Assembly (NCBI RefSeq): GCF_029227915.1 | Contig: NC_079879.1 | Coordinates: 16,056,001-16,120,000 of the forward strand | Reading direction: 5' to 3' | DNA from: Hydractinia symbiolongicarpus | Taxonomy: Eukaryota > Cnidaria > Hydrozoa > Anthoathecata > Hydractiniidae | Length of the DNA: 64,000 bases | Shown: one piece after another, positions 40,483 to 49,863 of the stretch | Position numbering within the stretch: position 1 is the stretch's first letter | Layout of the letters: the number at the start of each line of letters is the position of its first letter | Program-made: the position numbers and the translations under genes | Notes under the pieces: model-generated | What the model was told of the DNA's origin: nothing | What the model saw: only the letters and a program-made list of their open reading frames with translations | Databases searched by the model: none

Positions 40483-41958
40483 TTAACAACGAAAAGGGTT
40501 TTCAATTCTTTCCAAGACAGCATTAGCAAATTCCACTGCTTCTGTTATACCAGCAGCTTTGAAGCCATTTAATATCATTTTATCTTGAGCACATAATAAT
40601 TCATAAAGTTTTGAAATCCATTTAGCATGCATCACCTTTAATTCGGTTAGATTAAGCGACACTCTAATATCTGCAGGTCTTATGCCTTTCTCCAACTGCT
40701 GGGAAACTTGATGAGAAAACCATTCATTGTAACAATTGGAAATGAACGATTTTGCTGACTTGTTCAACGTTATATCCAGTGGTTGAAACTTATTTGTTAG
40801 GTTGTGGGGCACTATTATAACTCTGCAAGAATTCTTTCGGCAAAGTTGAAGAACAGCTTCGTTATCCTGCCCCTTGAATGTATCCATGATTATTAAAGAT
40901 AGTTGCTCCTTTGGATAATTCAGATTTACTTTGACTTTATCCAGGTACGGAAAAATAATATCTTCAAATAGCTCCATTGATTTTTCAGTATTTGACCAAT
41001 GATTGCTGGAAAATGTAACATTAAAGCCAGTTGGAAAATCAAACTTTGGGAGGCATCTTTTTGTTTTGCCTTCATAGATAAGTTGAATCGGGAGAAACTT
41101 ACCAGTCATGCTGATAACAAAAGTAGCTGTTATTTGTCTCTTATCATCGATGCCTTTAATTGGAACAGTTTTTGCTCCTTTTGGATTGAAAGTGTATTTT
41201 CCAGGAGACACATAAGATAAAGGAGTTTGGTCCAAATTTAATATAAGATCCTTAGGAATATCATCGTCGCTGACAACAGCGGAAATTTGTCGTTGAAATG
41301 TGAGCTTTTCTTCAAGTAAAAATTGTTCACTTGGCTCGATTTTGCCGGTCGTTCCTTTTCGTTTAGACCATGCCATTGATTTCAATACATTTCTAGCCCA
41401 GCCTTCTGTAAGTACAATATGACCACCGAATTCTTTAAGTTTTGATGGACAGTTTGCCTTGACGACTCCATTACCAATTGCTATGACCATTTTTCTTGAA
41501 ATAGCACCTCCAGCCAGACGTACTCCAGTTATCACATCTTTCACTTTAAGCATAAGTTCGTCTGGTAAGAGGTTTGGCCTACCTTTCTTCTCGTGTACAG
41601 TAAATGAAACAGAGTGATTTTTGTTCTTCTGAATCTTTTTTTTCCAATTATTCACTGACGTTCGGAAGAAATTATTTTTTGGATACTTTTTCTTGAATTT
41701 CTCCAGTGCTGATTTGGTGCCATTCAAAAGAGCGTATTCTCCAACTTCATTCTTTATGTTGCTTGGAACTGATGAGTATTTCTTTTTGGTTTTTGGTTGA
41801 ACAAACGCTTTCATCTCTTTATTAATCGCGTTGATTTCTGCTCCATTAACAGTGCCAGATGCAGAAGTTAAAAACGTTGGTACTTTCTCAGGAGATTTCC
41901 CATTACAGCTTCTCGATGAAGATTTATAAAAATCTCTCAAATCTCGTACTTTAGCCAT
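40483..41958 (-). CDS. Pogo-type DDD transposase (DDE_1 family)
   Basis: 491 residues, ATG 41,956-41,958, no interruption. Residues 55-120: helix-turn-helix-like DNA-binding region (NEVGEYALLNGTKSALEKFKKKYP, typical psq/CENP-B-like spacing). Catalytic core: Asp243 in LNLDQTPLSYV, Asp359 in LIIMDTFKGQ, Asp395 in TNKFQPLDITLNK, consistent with the DDxD triad of pogo/jerky transposases. GRPNLLPDEL precedes the core. It would bind the terminal repeats and insert at TA. Intact frame and good TIRs make it a candidate active copy. Other superfamilies are unlikely because of the IMDTFKGQ and QPLD signatures. Confidence 0.92.
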   Translation of the reverse strand: MAKVRDLRDFYKSSSRSCNGKSPEKVPTFLTSASGTVNGAEINAINKEMKAFVQPKTKKKYSSVPSNIKNEVGEYALLNGTKSALEKFKKKYPKNNFFRTSVNNWKKKIQKNKNHSVSFTVHEKKGRPNLLPDELMLKVKDVITGVRLAGGAISRKMVIAIGNGVVKANCPSKLKEFGGHIVLTEGWARNVLKSMAWSKRKGTTGKIEPSEQFLLEEKLTFQRQISAVVSDDDIPKDLILNLDQTPLSYVSPGKYTFNPKGAKTVPIKGIDDKRQITATFVISMTGKFLPIQLIYEGKTKRCLPKFDFPTGFNVTFSSNHWSNTEKSMELFEDIIFPYLDKVKVNLNYPKEQLSLIIMDTFKGQDNEAVLQLCRKNSCRVIIVPHNLTNKFQPLDITLNKSAKSFISNCYNEWFSHQVSQQLEKGIRPADIRVSLNLTELKVMHAKWISKLYELLCAQDKMILNGFKAAGITEAVEFANAVLERIENPFRC

Positions 41959-42201
41959 TGTTGCTATTCTTTTTTATCAATGTTTTGATTGATAAAGTGA
42001 TGAAACAGAAAAGTTACATAATTTGATTTAAGTCCCTCCTTCGCTCCTTGATTGAAATCGATCGTCTTTTGTTTTTATAACGTACAAACAAAGGTGGAGA
42101 GCAACTTATTATGTCACGATAGATTTTGAAAGCATTCGAATGTTTTTTTTTTCACTCATTTTTTTCACAAGGCAAGTTCGTTGATTTATGTTCGTAGAAA
42201 T
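41959..42201. promoter_or_regulatory. Shared intergenic region of the pogo-like transposon
   Basis: 243 bp between the divergent ATGs. AT-rich, with TTTTTTATCAATG near 41,970, a TTTTTATAACG near 42,073 and a T-run at 42,145-42,160. A bidirectional promoter is inferred from the layout; no start site can be read from sequence. Confidence 0.4.
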
Positions 42202-42822
42202 ATGCCTTCATTCGACAGAAAGATTGCAGCCAGAGGTTATCATGTTTACAAGAACACAACGTGAAAAAATGCTGAAGCAGGTCAAAAAGTCCAAGTACAA
42301 ATTGAGACTAACAAATCGTCCAAAGAATGTGATCCTTATGCATGTGCCATTAAAATAAAGAATAATTTCTTTGACAACTGGATGACTGTTGGGCACATTC
42401 CAAGGGAAATTTCACGCCACTGTTTTTATTTCATCAAAGAAGGTGGAAGTATTTCTGGTCAATTGCTCTCCACCAACTACAAAGTGTCTCCGATCCCTGC
42501 AGGAGGACTTGAAGTACCGCTTCTACTTACTTTTACAGTGAAAGAAGACAGAATTTTTTTTCTAATGAAAGACTTTATCAACAACCTATACGACTATGAT
42601 TACACTGGCGAGAAGGAAGACAAAAAAAACGACGGAAGTGATGACGACGGCGAGAGTGACGACGACGAAATTGATATTGTTATTAACAATGATAAGGCAG
42701 AAGGGAGTGTTGAAGAAGAGAAAAATGATGAAAATGAAGAAGAAGATAATGCGAAGGAGCCGGGAGATGTCCAAAATATTATTTATAAAATCATTAATAA
42801 AGATGTTATTGAAATAGATTAG
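42202..42822 (+). pseudogene. HIRAN-domain accessory protein of the pogo-like transposon
   Basis: ATG 42202; one in-frame TGA at codon 21 (42,262-42,264), then open to 42,822 (207 codons in all). Residues ~10-110 look like a HIRAN domain: ARGYHVYKN, DPYACAIKIKNN, MTVGHIPREISRHCFYFIKEGG and SPIPAGGLEVPLL. HIRAN domains bind 3' ends of single-stranded DNA in HLTF and viral proteins. The C-terminal half is very acidic (GSDDDGESDDDEIDI, EEEKNDENEEEDN). In transposon context it could act in target-end handling or replication-coupled steps. The stop may be an allele-specific mutation. Confidence 0.7.
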
Positions 42823-43000
42823 ATTGTTGTGAAATCTTTGTTCTCTTTTAATTCAGCGGTGTCAAAAAAGTCGGCAATAAGTGACCAATATTAAAAAAAT
42901 TAACCGGTAAAAAGTGACTAATTTTTGCTAAGTGACTAACTTTTTTGCCGACTAAATTTTTTGCCGACTTTTTTTTACACCGACTTTTTTTTTACCGATA

Positions 43001-43303
43001 AGGTAGCTGTTCTAAAGAAAACCAGCACCGAAGATGGTTCGATACCAGTGGTAAAACGTGTAAGTTCTCTGTTTAAATTGTCTCCTTTTCTCGATTGCAA
43101 TGGAATACTGAGAGTTGGTGGACGTTTATCCAGAAGTGAAATTGAAGAATATAGAACAGTTCACCCCATTATTCTACCCAGGAATAGTGATGTAACAACA
43201 ATGATTGTACGTAAGTGTCATGAAGATGTCGGACATGGAGGTAGAGGTTTTACAATCAATGAGCTCAGACGGAGTGGATATTGGGTTATCAATTGTAATT
43301 CAT
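43001..43303 (+). pseudogene. BEL integrase N-terminal part
   Basis: Frame from 43,003: SSLFKLSPFLDCNGILRVGGRL, then the zinc-binding His region ILPRNSDVTTMIVRKCHEDVGHGG and the ELRRSGYWVI motif, ended by the LINE insertion at about 43,301-43,308. The Cys pair of the HHCC module (KCVSC) follows after the LINE at about 47,285. Confidence 0.8.
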
Positions 43304-43308
43304 TTGTT

Positions 43309-46300
43309 TTTTGTTTTTTTTGTTTTTTTTTTTTGTTTTTTTGACATTTATTCGGGTTCCATTATACAATGGTTCTTATCCCTATAATAACATAATAATA
43401 ACAACAATAAGAATAAAAAGTTTAGAACAAAAATGATACAAGAAGCATGGAGATCTAGGTTTCAATAAGAGTTGTAGATTTAGGTTTTGTTAAATGGTTG
43501 TTGATAGATTAAATAGAGGAAAAGCATAGGCTATAGTTGTATATCGGCGGAAGGTCTCCTTCGACTCTGAAAGACTTCGTATACAGGAAGGCTCACTGTG
43601 GAGGCTCAGAGATTATCGTATGGTTCGATATGTCTAAACGAGATTTGGAAATAAGAAAATCTTGGTAACTTGGTAGAGGTTGAAAAATATGGAAACTCGG
43701 ACCCGCGCTTGATAGTTGGTTTAGCAGAAATTGATAAGGAAATGCTTATACAATCGGAGAACCTAGCCTTCCCTTGCTAAGGCAATGGCGATTGATTTAT
43801 CTAAAAAATATTTTTTCGTTTGACAATGTTGAAATTGAATCTAGGTTACGTATATTTTTTGGCAAATCATTAAAAACTTTAGACACTTGGTTGTTGAAAG
43901 TGCCATTTTCACCAGGTTCAATCATTATTCCATTATCAATAGATCGGAGAGTCCTTTTGAACTTGAGCTTTTTCATAGACAAGTAGTCCGGCCACTTTTC
44001 ATCGTTTAAAGCTTTGAAACCTGCAATCGAGAGGTCCAATTCACAACGTTGCTCAACAAGAAGCCAACCCAAACTTGTCACATCTTTCAGGGTGCAGTAG
44101 CGACGGAGAACGTACCCGGTTGCACACGACTGTACACGTTGGATGCGCTTTTTCAAGTATTGCGGAATTTGAGCGTACACGGTATTGCAATAACTCAGTT
44201 TGGAGAGGACAAGAGATTCCGCGAGTGTTTTCCGAACTCTATACGGGGTGAATCTCTTGAACCTTTTTATCGTTTGTAAATTTGCGTAAGCTGACTTTGT
44301 TGCATAATTCACTTGAGGTAACCAGGAGAGGTTTTCGTCCATTTGGATACCGAGTATCTTGACATACAGTTCTTGTCTTACTGATCGGCCTTCTGAACGT
44401 AGGAGGTAGGATCGATCTGATGGCAGTGATCTGGGTTTTCGAATAACCATCATTTGTAATTTGTCGCTGTTGAAAATCAGACCATTATCTCTCGACCAGT
44501 TGCATAGTGATGTTAGGTCTAGTTCAATTGCCTTGATGGATTCGAAAAGGTTTTGTTTGGGACATGATTTGCAAAGGGTCGTATCATCGGCATATTGGAT
44601 GGAGGGTGTTTGGATTTCATTTGGTAGGTCGGCAACGTATATGTTGAATAAAATCGGGCCAAGGATACTTCCTTGCGGCACTCCGAAGAAAATATTTTTG
44701 GTTTGGGATTTTCGGTCATCGACCTGTACATATTGTTTTCTGTTCGACAGATAACTGACGATAAGTGAAATAATTGATTGTCCAAATCCTAATCGGCTCA
44801 GTTTGCGTACCAATATTGAATGGTCGATGGTATCGAACGCTTTGGAATAATCGATCATTACTGCGATGGTTATGTCATTTTTGTTCATTGCTTTTACAAT
44901 ATCGTCACGCAGTTTCAAGAGAAGAGTGGTGGTGGAATGTCCTTTTCGGAATCCTGATTGTGTCGTGTTGTATACTTTGGATTCGACGAAGGTTAGTATT
45001 TGGTTCAAGATTACTCTCTCGAAGATTTTTGATAGGATTGGTAAGATGGAGACTGGACGGAAGTCTTTTGCCACTGTTGGATTCGCAACTTTTGGAATTG
45101 GACAGACGCGTGCCAGTTTCCATAGATCAGGGAATGATCTTGTGGTGATGCAACTGTTTATGATGTGAACAAGTGGGGACGTGATGTAGTCATGGACTGG
45201 CTTCAGGAATTTGACAGGGATGTTATCATGGCCGCTCGAGCAGTCACTCCGAAGATTTCGAATGATCTTGTTTACCTCTTCATAGGTTGTTTCGTGCATT
45301 TGTAGTAACTGTTCGGTATCAAGTGGTAGTGCAGATATCAGCTGTTTGGGATTCAAGGTAACGTTTTCTTTCTCGCAAAGACGAGATGCGAGTGTGGTAT
45401 AGTGATCATTCAGTTTATCAGGATCAAACTTTATTCTAGCGGTTGGTGGTTTGAGAATCCTGTGGATAGTTTTCCATACTTCCTTAGGATTACTCGATGA
45501 TAACGATTTTAGAATGAATTTTGACTTGACTTTTCTGATAAGTTTTTTGTGGTTGTTTCGGAGCTTAACGTATTCACTGTTGTCTCTAGATTTGGTTTTT
45601 CGTATCTCTTCGAGAGCATTTTTGGAGTTGTTGATTATAGGGTCTTGCATCCAGGGAGCAGGAGGTCTTGTGAATCTGGTACGTTTCAATGGAGCGTGTC
45701 GTGATAAACATTCAGTAATCAGATGGTTTAGCATTGATACTTTGTCGTTCGGATCGTCTACTGCGTAAACGATGTTAAACGGTAGTTGCGAAAAGTCAGT
45801 AATGTAGTCATTTAGCGAAAAACGTTTTTCATCGCGAATGACTTTGTATCTTGGTTCGAACCGCTGTTTGCGAATGTTTATAATGACGTAACCGAGGTCA
45901 TGATCACTTATTTCGTCGGTTTTGATGACGTTCTGGTGGATGATTTTCTCAGGTAGGTTCGTCGAGATATGGTCGATTAAGGTCTTATCTTTTCTTGTTG
46001 GTTTTGTAACATGCTGCGATAAGTCAAACGTATTCAAAATGTTCATATATGTTTCTTGACTGACCGATTTAGTGAGAAGGTCGATATTAAAGTCACCACA
46101 AATGACGATTGGACCGTGCCATTTTGCGTAAACTTGACTCAGGAGATGTTCGAATTTGTCACACCATTTTCTTTTCTCGCCTTCTTTGGAGCTTGGTTGG
46201 TATATGGATCCGACGAGATAGTGAGAGTTTTTGTTCTTACCGTTGACTTCAACCCAGAATTGTTCGATGGAAGGATCAATTTTCGGAATATCAGTTCGTT

Positions 46301-47259
46301 CTTTAAAGGTTATTGATTCTTTTAAGTATATTCCTACACCTCCACCCTTACTTCCTCGATGGTTACCTTTGAATACATAGTCTGGGATTTGAACATATTT
46401 TTCTTGAGTTTTGTTCTGGAGCCATGTTTCTGTTACGCAGACGATATCGAAATTATAGTCTTCAATCATTTGTTTGAATTCGGTGAGAGATGAAAGAAGA
46501 CTTTGTGTGTTGATGGTCGCTATTGATGTGTGATTTCGATTATCACGAAGAGCTTTGATGTGTTCGCTTGAAACTTTCCAGTCTGCAGTAGGTTCTACTT
46601 CAACAGGTGGATTCTGATCAGTGGATATATTTTGGAAGGGTAGTTCTGAACGCGTGCATTTTGAACAGATCCAGGGTGTTTCCTCTCTGGATGGTAGCGG
46701 TTTGCGGTTGACTGTTGTACATGAAGCGTGACAGATGTTCATGCAGGAAGTACACCGGAGTCTCTTTTGATTGCAACGAACAGTTTTGAAGCAGTATTGA
46801 CAGGGTGAAGGGCCTGGGTTTGGTTCAATATCGGCAGAGAGGTAGAGGAGTAGATGAAGTAAGTGTTTATTGTTTAACTTTCTCGTTTGCAGTTTCGTAC
46901 CTTGAGCCCATAATGAAGTTACGGTAAATGTTTCTCGGATGCTCCCGTAAGTGGTTTCGTGAGATTCGATACCATTTGAAGTGATAAACTGACACTTACG
47001 GATTAGAAGTTGCGAGAGGAAGATTGTAGAGAGTAGCGTCAATCTCAAGGATGGTCTGTTTTCTGACGTTTTTCTCATTTTTCTCTGGAACCGTTGGACG
47101 AATTGATGCCAGAATTTCACAATATATGCACCTCACCTTTGAGCAACTTTTTGAGTACTTTTTGTGTGCAAAGCAGCGATTTATTCAAGTATGTGAAGCG
47201 AAAACTAAGCTTTTTTACTTTAACGTCAGTTTGTTTACGTCCGTTAGGTGAAGCCGTTG
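43309..47259 (-). mobile_element. Full-length CR1-like LINE with intact ORF (in BEL)
   Basis: Runs antisense to BEL. The A-rich 3' tail is the T-rich tract 43,306-43,343, the 5' end lies near 47,259, and the flanking CATTTGTT (43,301) and CATTGTT (47,260) are an approximate target duplication. Removing the LINE restores the BEL integrase frame across NSFVRYLISKC. ~140 bp of 5' leader and ~490 bp of 3' region flank the ORF. Full length and an uninterrupted ORF indicate recent insertion. Confidence 0.85.
43797..47120 (-). CDS. LINE polyprotein: 2A motif, PHD finger, endonuclease, reverse transcriptase
   Basis: 1,107 residues with no interruption. Residues 97-104 are DIEPNPGP, a canonical 2A ribosome-skipping sequence preceded by a hydrophobic LLHLLLYLS, so the first ~103 residues would be released separately. 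Residues ~107-154: PHD-like zinc finger (CQYC...CTSCMNICHASC...WICSKC). Residues ~190-430: apurinic-like endonuclease (INTQSLLSS, VCVTETWL, GGGVGIYL, ICGDFNIDL, SDHDLGYV). RT ~600-900: VCPIPK, FRPVSILPILSKIFE, IDYSKAFDTIDH, GVPQGSILGPILF, YADD at about residue 841. All catalytic motifs present. Target-primed reverse transcription in the nucleus is the expected reaction. CR1/L2 group. Confidence 0.93.
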   Translation of the reverse strand: MKFWHQFVQRFQRKMRKTSENRPSLRLTLLSTIFLSQLLIRKCQFITSNGIESHETTYGSIRETFTVTSLWAQGTKLQTRKLNNKHLLHLLLYLSADIEPNPGPSPCQYCFKTVRCNQKRLRCTSCMNICHASCTTVNRKPLPSREETPWICSKCTRSELPFQNISTDQNPPVEVEPTADWKVSSEHIKALRDNRNHTSIATINTQSLLSSLTEFKQMIEDYNFDIVCVTETWLQNKTQEKYVQIPDYVFKGNHRGSKGGGVGIYLKESITFKERTDIPKIDPSIEQFWVEVNGKNKNSHYLVGSIYQPSSKEGEKRKWCDKFEHLLSQVYAKWHGPIVICGDFNIDLLTKSVSQETYMNILNTFDLSQHVTKPTRKDKTLIDHISTNLPEKIIHQNVIKTDEISDHDLGYVIINIRKQRFEPRYKVIRDEKRFSLNDYITDFSQLPFNIVYAVDDPNDKVSMLNHLITECLSRHAPLKRTRFTRPPAPWMQDPIINNSKNALEEIRKTKSRDNSEYVKLRNNHKKLIRKVKSKFILKSLSSSNPKEVWKTIHRILKPPTARIKFDPDKLNDHYTTLASRLCEKENVTLNPKQLISALPLDTEQLLQMHETTYEEVNKIIRNLRSDCSSGHDNIPVKFLKPVHDYITSPLVHIINSCITTRSFPDLWKLARVCPIPKVANPTVAKDFRPVSILPILSKIFERVILNQILTFVESKVYNTTQSGFRKGHSTTTLLLKLRDDIVKAMNKNDITIAVMIDYSKAFDTIDHSILVRKLSRLGFGQSIISLIVSYLSNRKQYVQVDDRKSQTKNIFFGVPQGSILGPILFNIYVADLPNEIQTPSIQYADDTTLCKSCPKQNLFESIKAIELDLTSLCNWSRDNGLIFNSDKLQMMVIRKPRSLPSDRSYLLRSEGRSVRQELYVKILGIQMDENLSWLPQVNYATKSAYANLQTIKRFKRFTPYRVRKTLAESLVLSKLSYCNTVYAQIPQYLKKRIQRVQSCATGYVLRRYCTLKDVTSLGWLLVEQRCELDLSIAGFKALNDEKWPDYLSMKKLKFKRTLRSIDNGIMIEPGENGTFNNQVSKVFNDLPKNIRNLDSISTLSNEKIFFR

Positions 47260-47263
47260 CATT

Positions 47264-48159
47264 GTTCGTTATCTGATATCAAAATGTGTGTCCTGCAGAT
47301 CGTTACGAAGAAAAACTGCAGATCAAAGGATGGCCGATCTTCCGATCAACCGACTTGAAGCAACTTCACCCTTCACAGTCTGTGGAGTAGATCTATTTGG
47401 TCCGTTCATTATCAGAGAAGGAAGAAAAGATCTCAAACGATATGGTGCTCCATTTACTTTGTTGGAGCTGAAAAGGAGTTGAAAAAAGCCCTGAATGAAA
47501 TGGATGACGATAAAATATCTACCTTCCTTCAGTTACAGGGAAGAGATTGGTTCAGTTGGAAGAGAAATCCACCAACAGCGAGTCACTTTGGTGGAATTTG
47601 GGAGCGTCAAATTCGAACTGTACGCTCAATCTTGACGTCACAGTTAAGAACGCCTGGTCATATCCTGAACGACGAATCCTTTAGGACATTGCTAGCTGAG
47701 GTCGAAGGCATTGTGAATTCAAGACCTCTCACGTGCGAAACATTAAGCGATGCAGATAGCCCACTCCCACTTTCACCATCGAATCTGCTTACTATGAAAT
47801 CAAACGTAATTGTTTCGCCACCTGGTGTTTTTGACAAACCTAATCTTTACAGTCGGCGACGATGGAGACGTATCCAGCATATTGCGAATGAATTTTGGTC
47901 AAGGTGGAGGAAAGAATACCTGCAAACTCTCCAAAAACGAAATGTTTGGCAACACAAGCGACGTTGCTTCCAAGTTGGCGACATCGTAATATTGAAAGAC
48001 GAATCTGAACATCGTTCTGATTGGAAATTGGCAAGAATAACAAACACGTTTCCACACGATGACGGACTGGTTCGATCAGTGTCACTGAAAACTACATCTA
48101 ATCAACATGAACTAGTACGTCCAATACATAAGTTGGTGTTGCTTGTCGAAAATAATTAA
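47264..48159 (+). pseudogene. BEL integrase C-terminal part, core deleted
   Basis: Resumes RYLISKCVSCRSLRRKT (zinc Cys pair), then CGVDLFGPFIIREGRKDLKRYGA with the first catalytic Asp. The frame then jumps: about 70 residues with the second Asp are missing and the next frame (47,479-48,159) starts in ELKKALNEM. It has the Glu-containing TASHFGGIWERQIRTVRSIL motif, LAEVEGIVNSRPLT, FWSRWRKEYLQTLQ, and VGDIVILKDE, the BEL C-terminal domain. Catalytically dead. Confidence 0.85.
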
Positions 48160-48261
48160 ATAAACGATTCCCAATCGGGGAGCCATGGTTTTGTATATTT
48201 TAAATTAAATTGTTATAGTTAGTTTTTGTCAAGATGTAAGATATCATCTTGAGGGGAGCCA

Positions 48262-48851
48262 TGTTGCTGCTGCTGAGGCACAGCAATGCCAGCGTCTAGG
48301 CATCCCTTAAGATCGTGTTTATATTGAAGTGTGTGTATAATTTTATTTTTCGTTGTGTGTTCATAGCCTTAAGTTTTATGTTAAATGTTTCACGTCATTA
48401 ACTTTATGTTACATGTTAGTATTTTAGTGTACGTTATTGCTGTCTTGTTCCTCTGTTCTTATGTCTGTTAACGGCCCATTGTGTTACTCGTAAAGTTCTT
48501 TTGTTTTTTGTATTATTAGTTTGTTGCGTTTTACATTTTTAGCATGTAGTGGATTCATGTGTGTATTTTTACTTAGTATGTGTGTATTGCTTGCGTGTGA
48601 TGTTGTTTGGTGGTGGTTTAGTGAAAGTGGTTTAGTAAGATATTTTGTTTTGTTTTTATGTTTCTATATCTATTTTGTTCGTGCGTTCTTGTTTGCTTTC
48701 TTTTATTATTTGCTCCTTTTGTATTTTTTAAACTAAAGTTTTTGTATTTTATTTAGCGTTTATGGATTAAAACCTATCGTTTGTGGCATTAAATTCGTAT
48801 CCGTTTGAACCCTAACAAATAGTGTCGACTTGTGTGTGTGCGACACTAATA
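48262..48851 (+). repeat. BEL 3' LTR
   Basis: 590 bp; partner of 34,719-35,307. Preceded by the purine tract GAGGGGAGCCA (48,251-48,261). Confidence 0.9.
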
Positions 48852-49095
48852 CATTGTTGTTTAAATAGTCTGTTAAGGACAAATTTTCGTCAAGTTGTTC
48901 ATCAGCAGAGTTAGTCAGAGTTGTAAAACATTCATCGATTGTTTCTCCGAAATAACATTTTCCTTCATTTGAAAAGAATAATCTCTCTAGCATGTTGTCC
49001 TCAACCATTATGAACCTATAACCACCACCGTTTTTTTGAGACACAATAACAGCACGGCCTTTTTCAACATTGCATCTTTTCCACCGAACATGAAC
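48852..49095 (-). pseudogene. G2E3/HECT-like gene, exon 2, 5' part
   Basis: Acceptor TTCTAG|GTTCATGTTCGG (exon begins 49,095). Encodes VHVRWKRCNVEKGRAVIV, the QKNGGGYRFIMVEDN motif (GGGxR-type strand seen in related cnidarian/fish proteins), LERLFFSNEGKCYFGE and ends LSLTDYLNNN at the BEL insertion. Phase 0 fits exon 1. Confidence 0.7.
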
Positions 49096-49378
49096 CTAGA
49101 ACGTCAAGAAGTTCTCCATATAGGTACATTGCAATAAAATTTGTTTAAAAAAGGATCAAAAGCTTACAATTTTGTGGTAGCTAGATACCTGCGAGTTAAT
49201 TTTTCACGTTTTTTCGCCTGATACACTTGTTACAGACTTATGCTATTAGTCACCCTATAGCTACATAATATAAGGAGAATTTCAAACATGCATACCTACT
49301 TGACTTGTGCTATAAATTCATGACGACATGCAAATACCAAAAGCTTAATAGTATACTTAGATTAGAGTAAAAAAATAC

Positions 49379-49480
49379 CTTCCTTTCTTCAACTTTTCGT
49401 TCATTTTCTCCCTTCCTCCTGATTTGAAGTATTAAACCACTTAATCTTGGTTCTGTTTTCCTCTTATTTTCACCAACCAT
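49379..49480 (-). CDS. G2E3/HECT-like gene, predicted exon 1
   Basis: ATG 49,478-49,480 opens 34 codons (MVGENKRKTEPRLSGLI...) ending in KVEERK at a donor AAG|GTATTT (49,379/49,378). The next exon continues in phase 0 after a 283-bp intron. The basic, helical N-terminus is common in this family. The start is the only in-frame ATG; transcript evidence is absent. Confidence 0.55.
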
Positions 49481-49863
49481 TATCTATTTGCTAAAAATCC
49501 CTTTCTACTGTTCCCTTCACGTGTGTTTATATTTGTATGTCTACCATTTTTACATCGCGATTCTCCTCCAGCGTGTTCCGGCATTCAAACGGTCTGGGTC
49601 TAACTTTGTCGCAAGACTATAATGGTGTATGCGCTTTACTTAATTTACGACATACTGTATACCTGTACTAAAGCGCTCCACCTGATCGTGTGGCACAGTT
49701 TACGGCTCTTATTAAGTGTTCCACAGGGTGTTCAACGTCAGGTCACACCTTGACTTTGGCTTACCCCGGCGTTTCGACACTGGGGTAAGTCAAACGCGAG
49801 ACGCGCTTAAGTGGTATAAAAAGGATGGGCGGACCCGTGGATATTTCTCCGGGCCATCGATTA
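49481..49863. other. Upstream region with dispersed repeat
   Basis: No gene. 49,640-49,715 is the complement of the repeat unit at 8,190-8,260 (CATACTGTATACCTGTACTAAAGCGCTCC...). It runs into a decayed Helitron-like end (GGACCCGTGGATATTTCTCCGGGCC near 49,832-49,857). The first ~100 bp may contain the promoter of the G2E3-like gene. Confidence 0.5.

Larger units (their letters stand above)
39852..42998. mobile_element. Pogo-like DNA transposon, 3.1 kb, with transposase and HIRAN ORF
   Basis: Terminal inverted repeats TCGGTAAAAAAAAAGTCGG / CCGACTTTTTTTTTACCGA, flanked by TA (39,850-39,851 and 42,999-43,000), the target of Tc1/mariner/pogo. Subterminal regions contain many TTACCGAC/TTGCCGAC repeats. 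Two genes are divergently arranged: transposase (minus) and HIRAN protein (plus), with a 243-bp shared intergenic region. The insertion lies in the BEL pol frame, so it is younger than that element. The transposase frame is intact; the HIRAN ORF has one stop. Confidence 0.9.
34719..48851 (+). mobile_element. BEL/Pao LTR retrotransposon, 14.1 kb with two nested insertions
   Basis: Direct LTRs (34,719-35,307 and 48,262-48,851), ~98% identical by eye with about 11 differences, flanked by the 5-bp duplication CATTG (34,714-34,718; 48,852-48,856). A polypurine tract GAGGGGAGCCA precedes the 3' LTR. Coding order is gag, protease, RT, RNase H, integrase, as in BEL. Net length without the pogo-like transposon (3.1 kb) and the LINE (3.95 kb) is ~7 kb, normal for the family. 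Several stops, YVDD changed to YVED and an integrase core deletion make it inactive. It is inserted antisense to the G2E3-like gene, within a coding exon. Confidence 0.92.

Noticed and set aside
44774-45168. Plus-strand ORFs within the LINE
   Set aside because: They are antisense shadows of the 1,107-residue LINE polyprotein.
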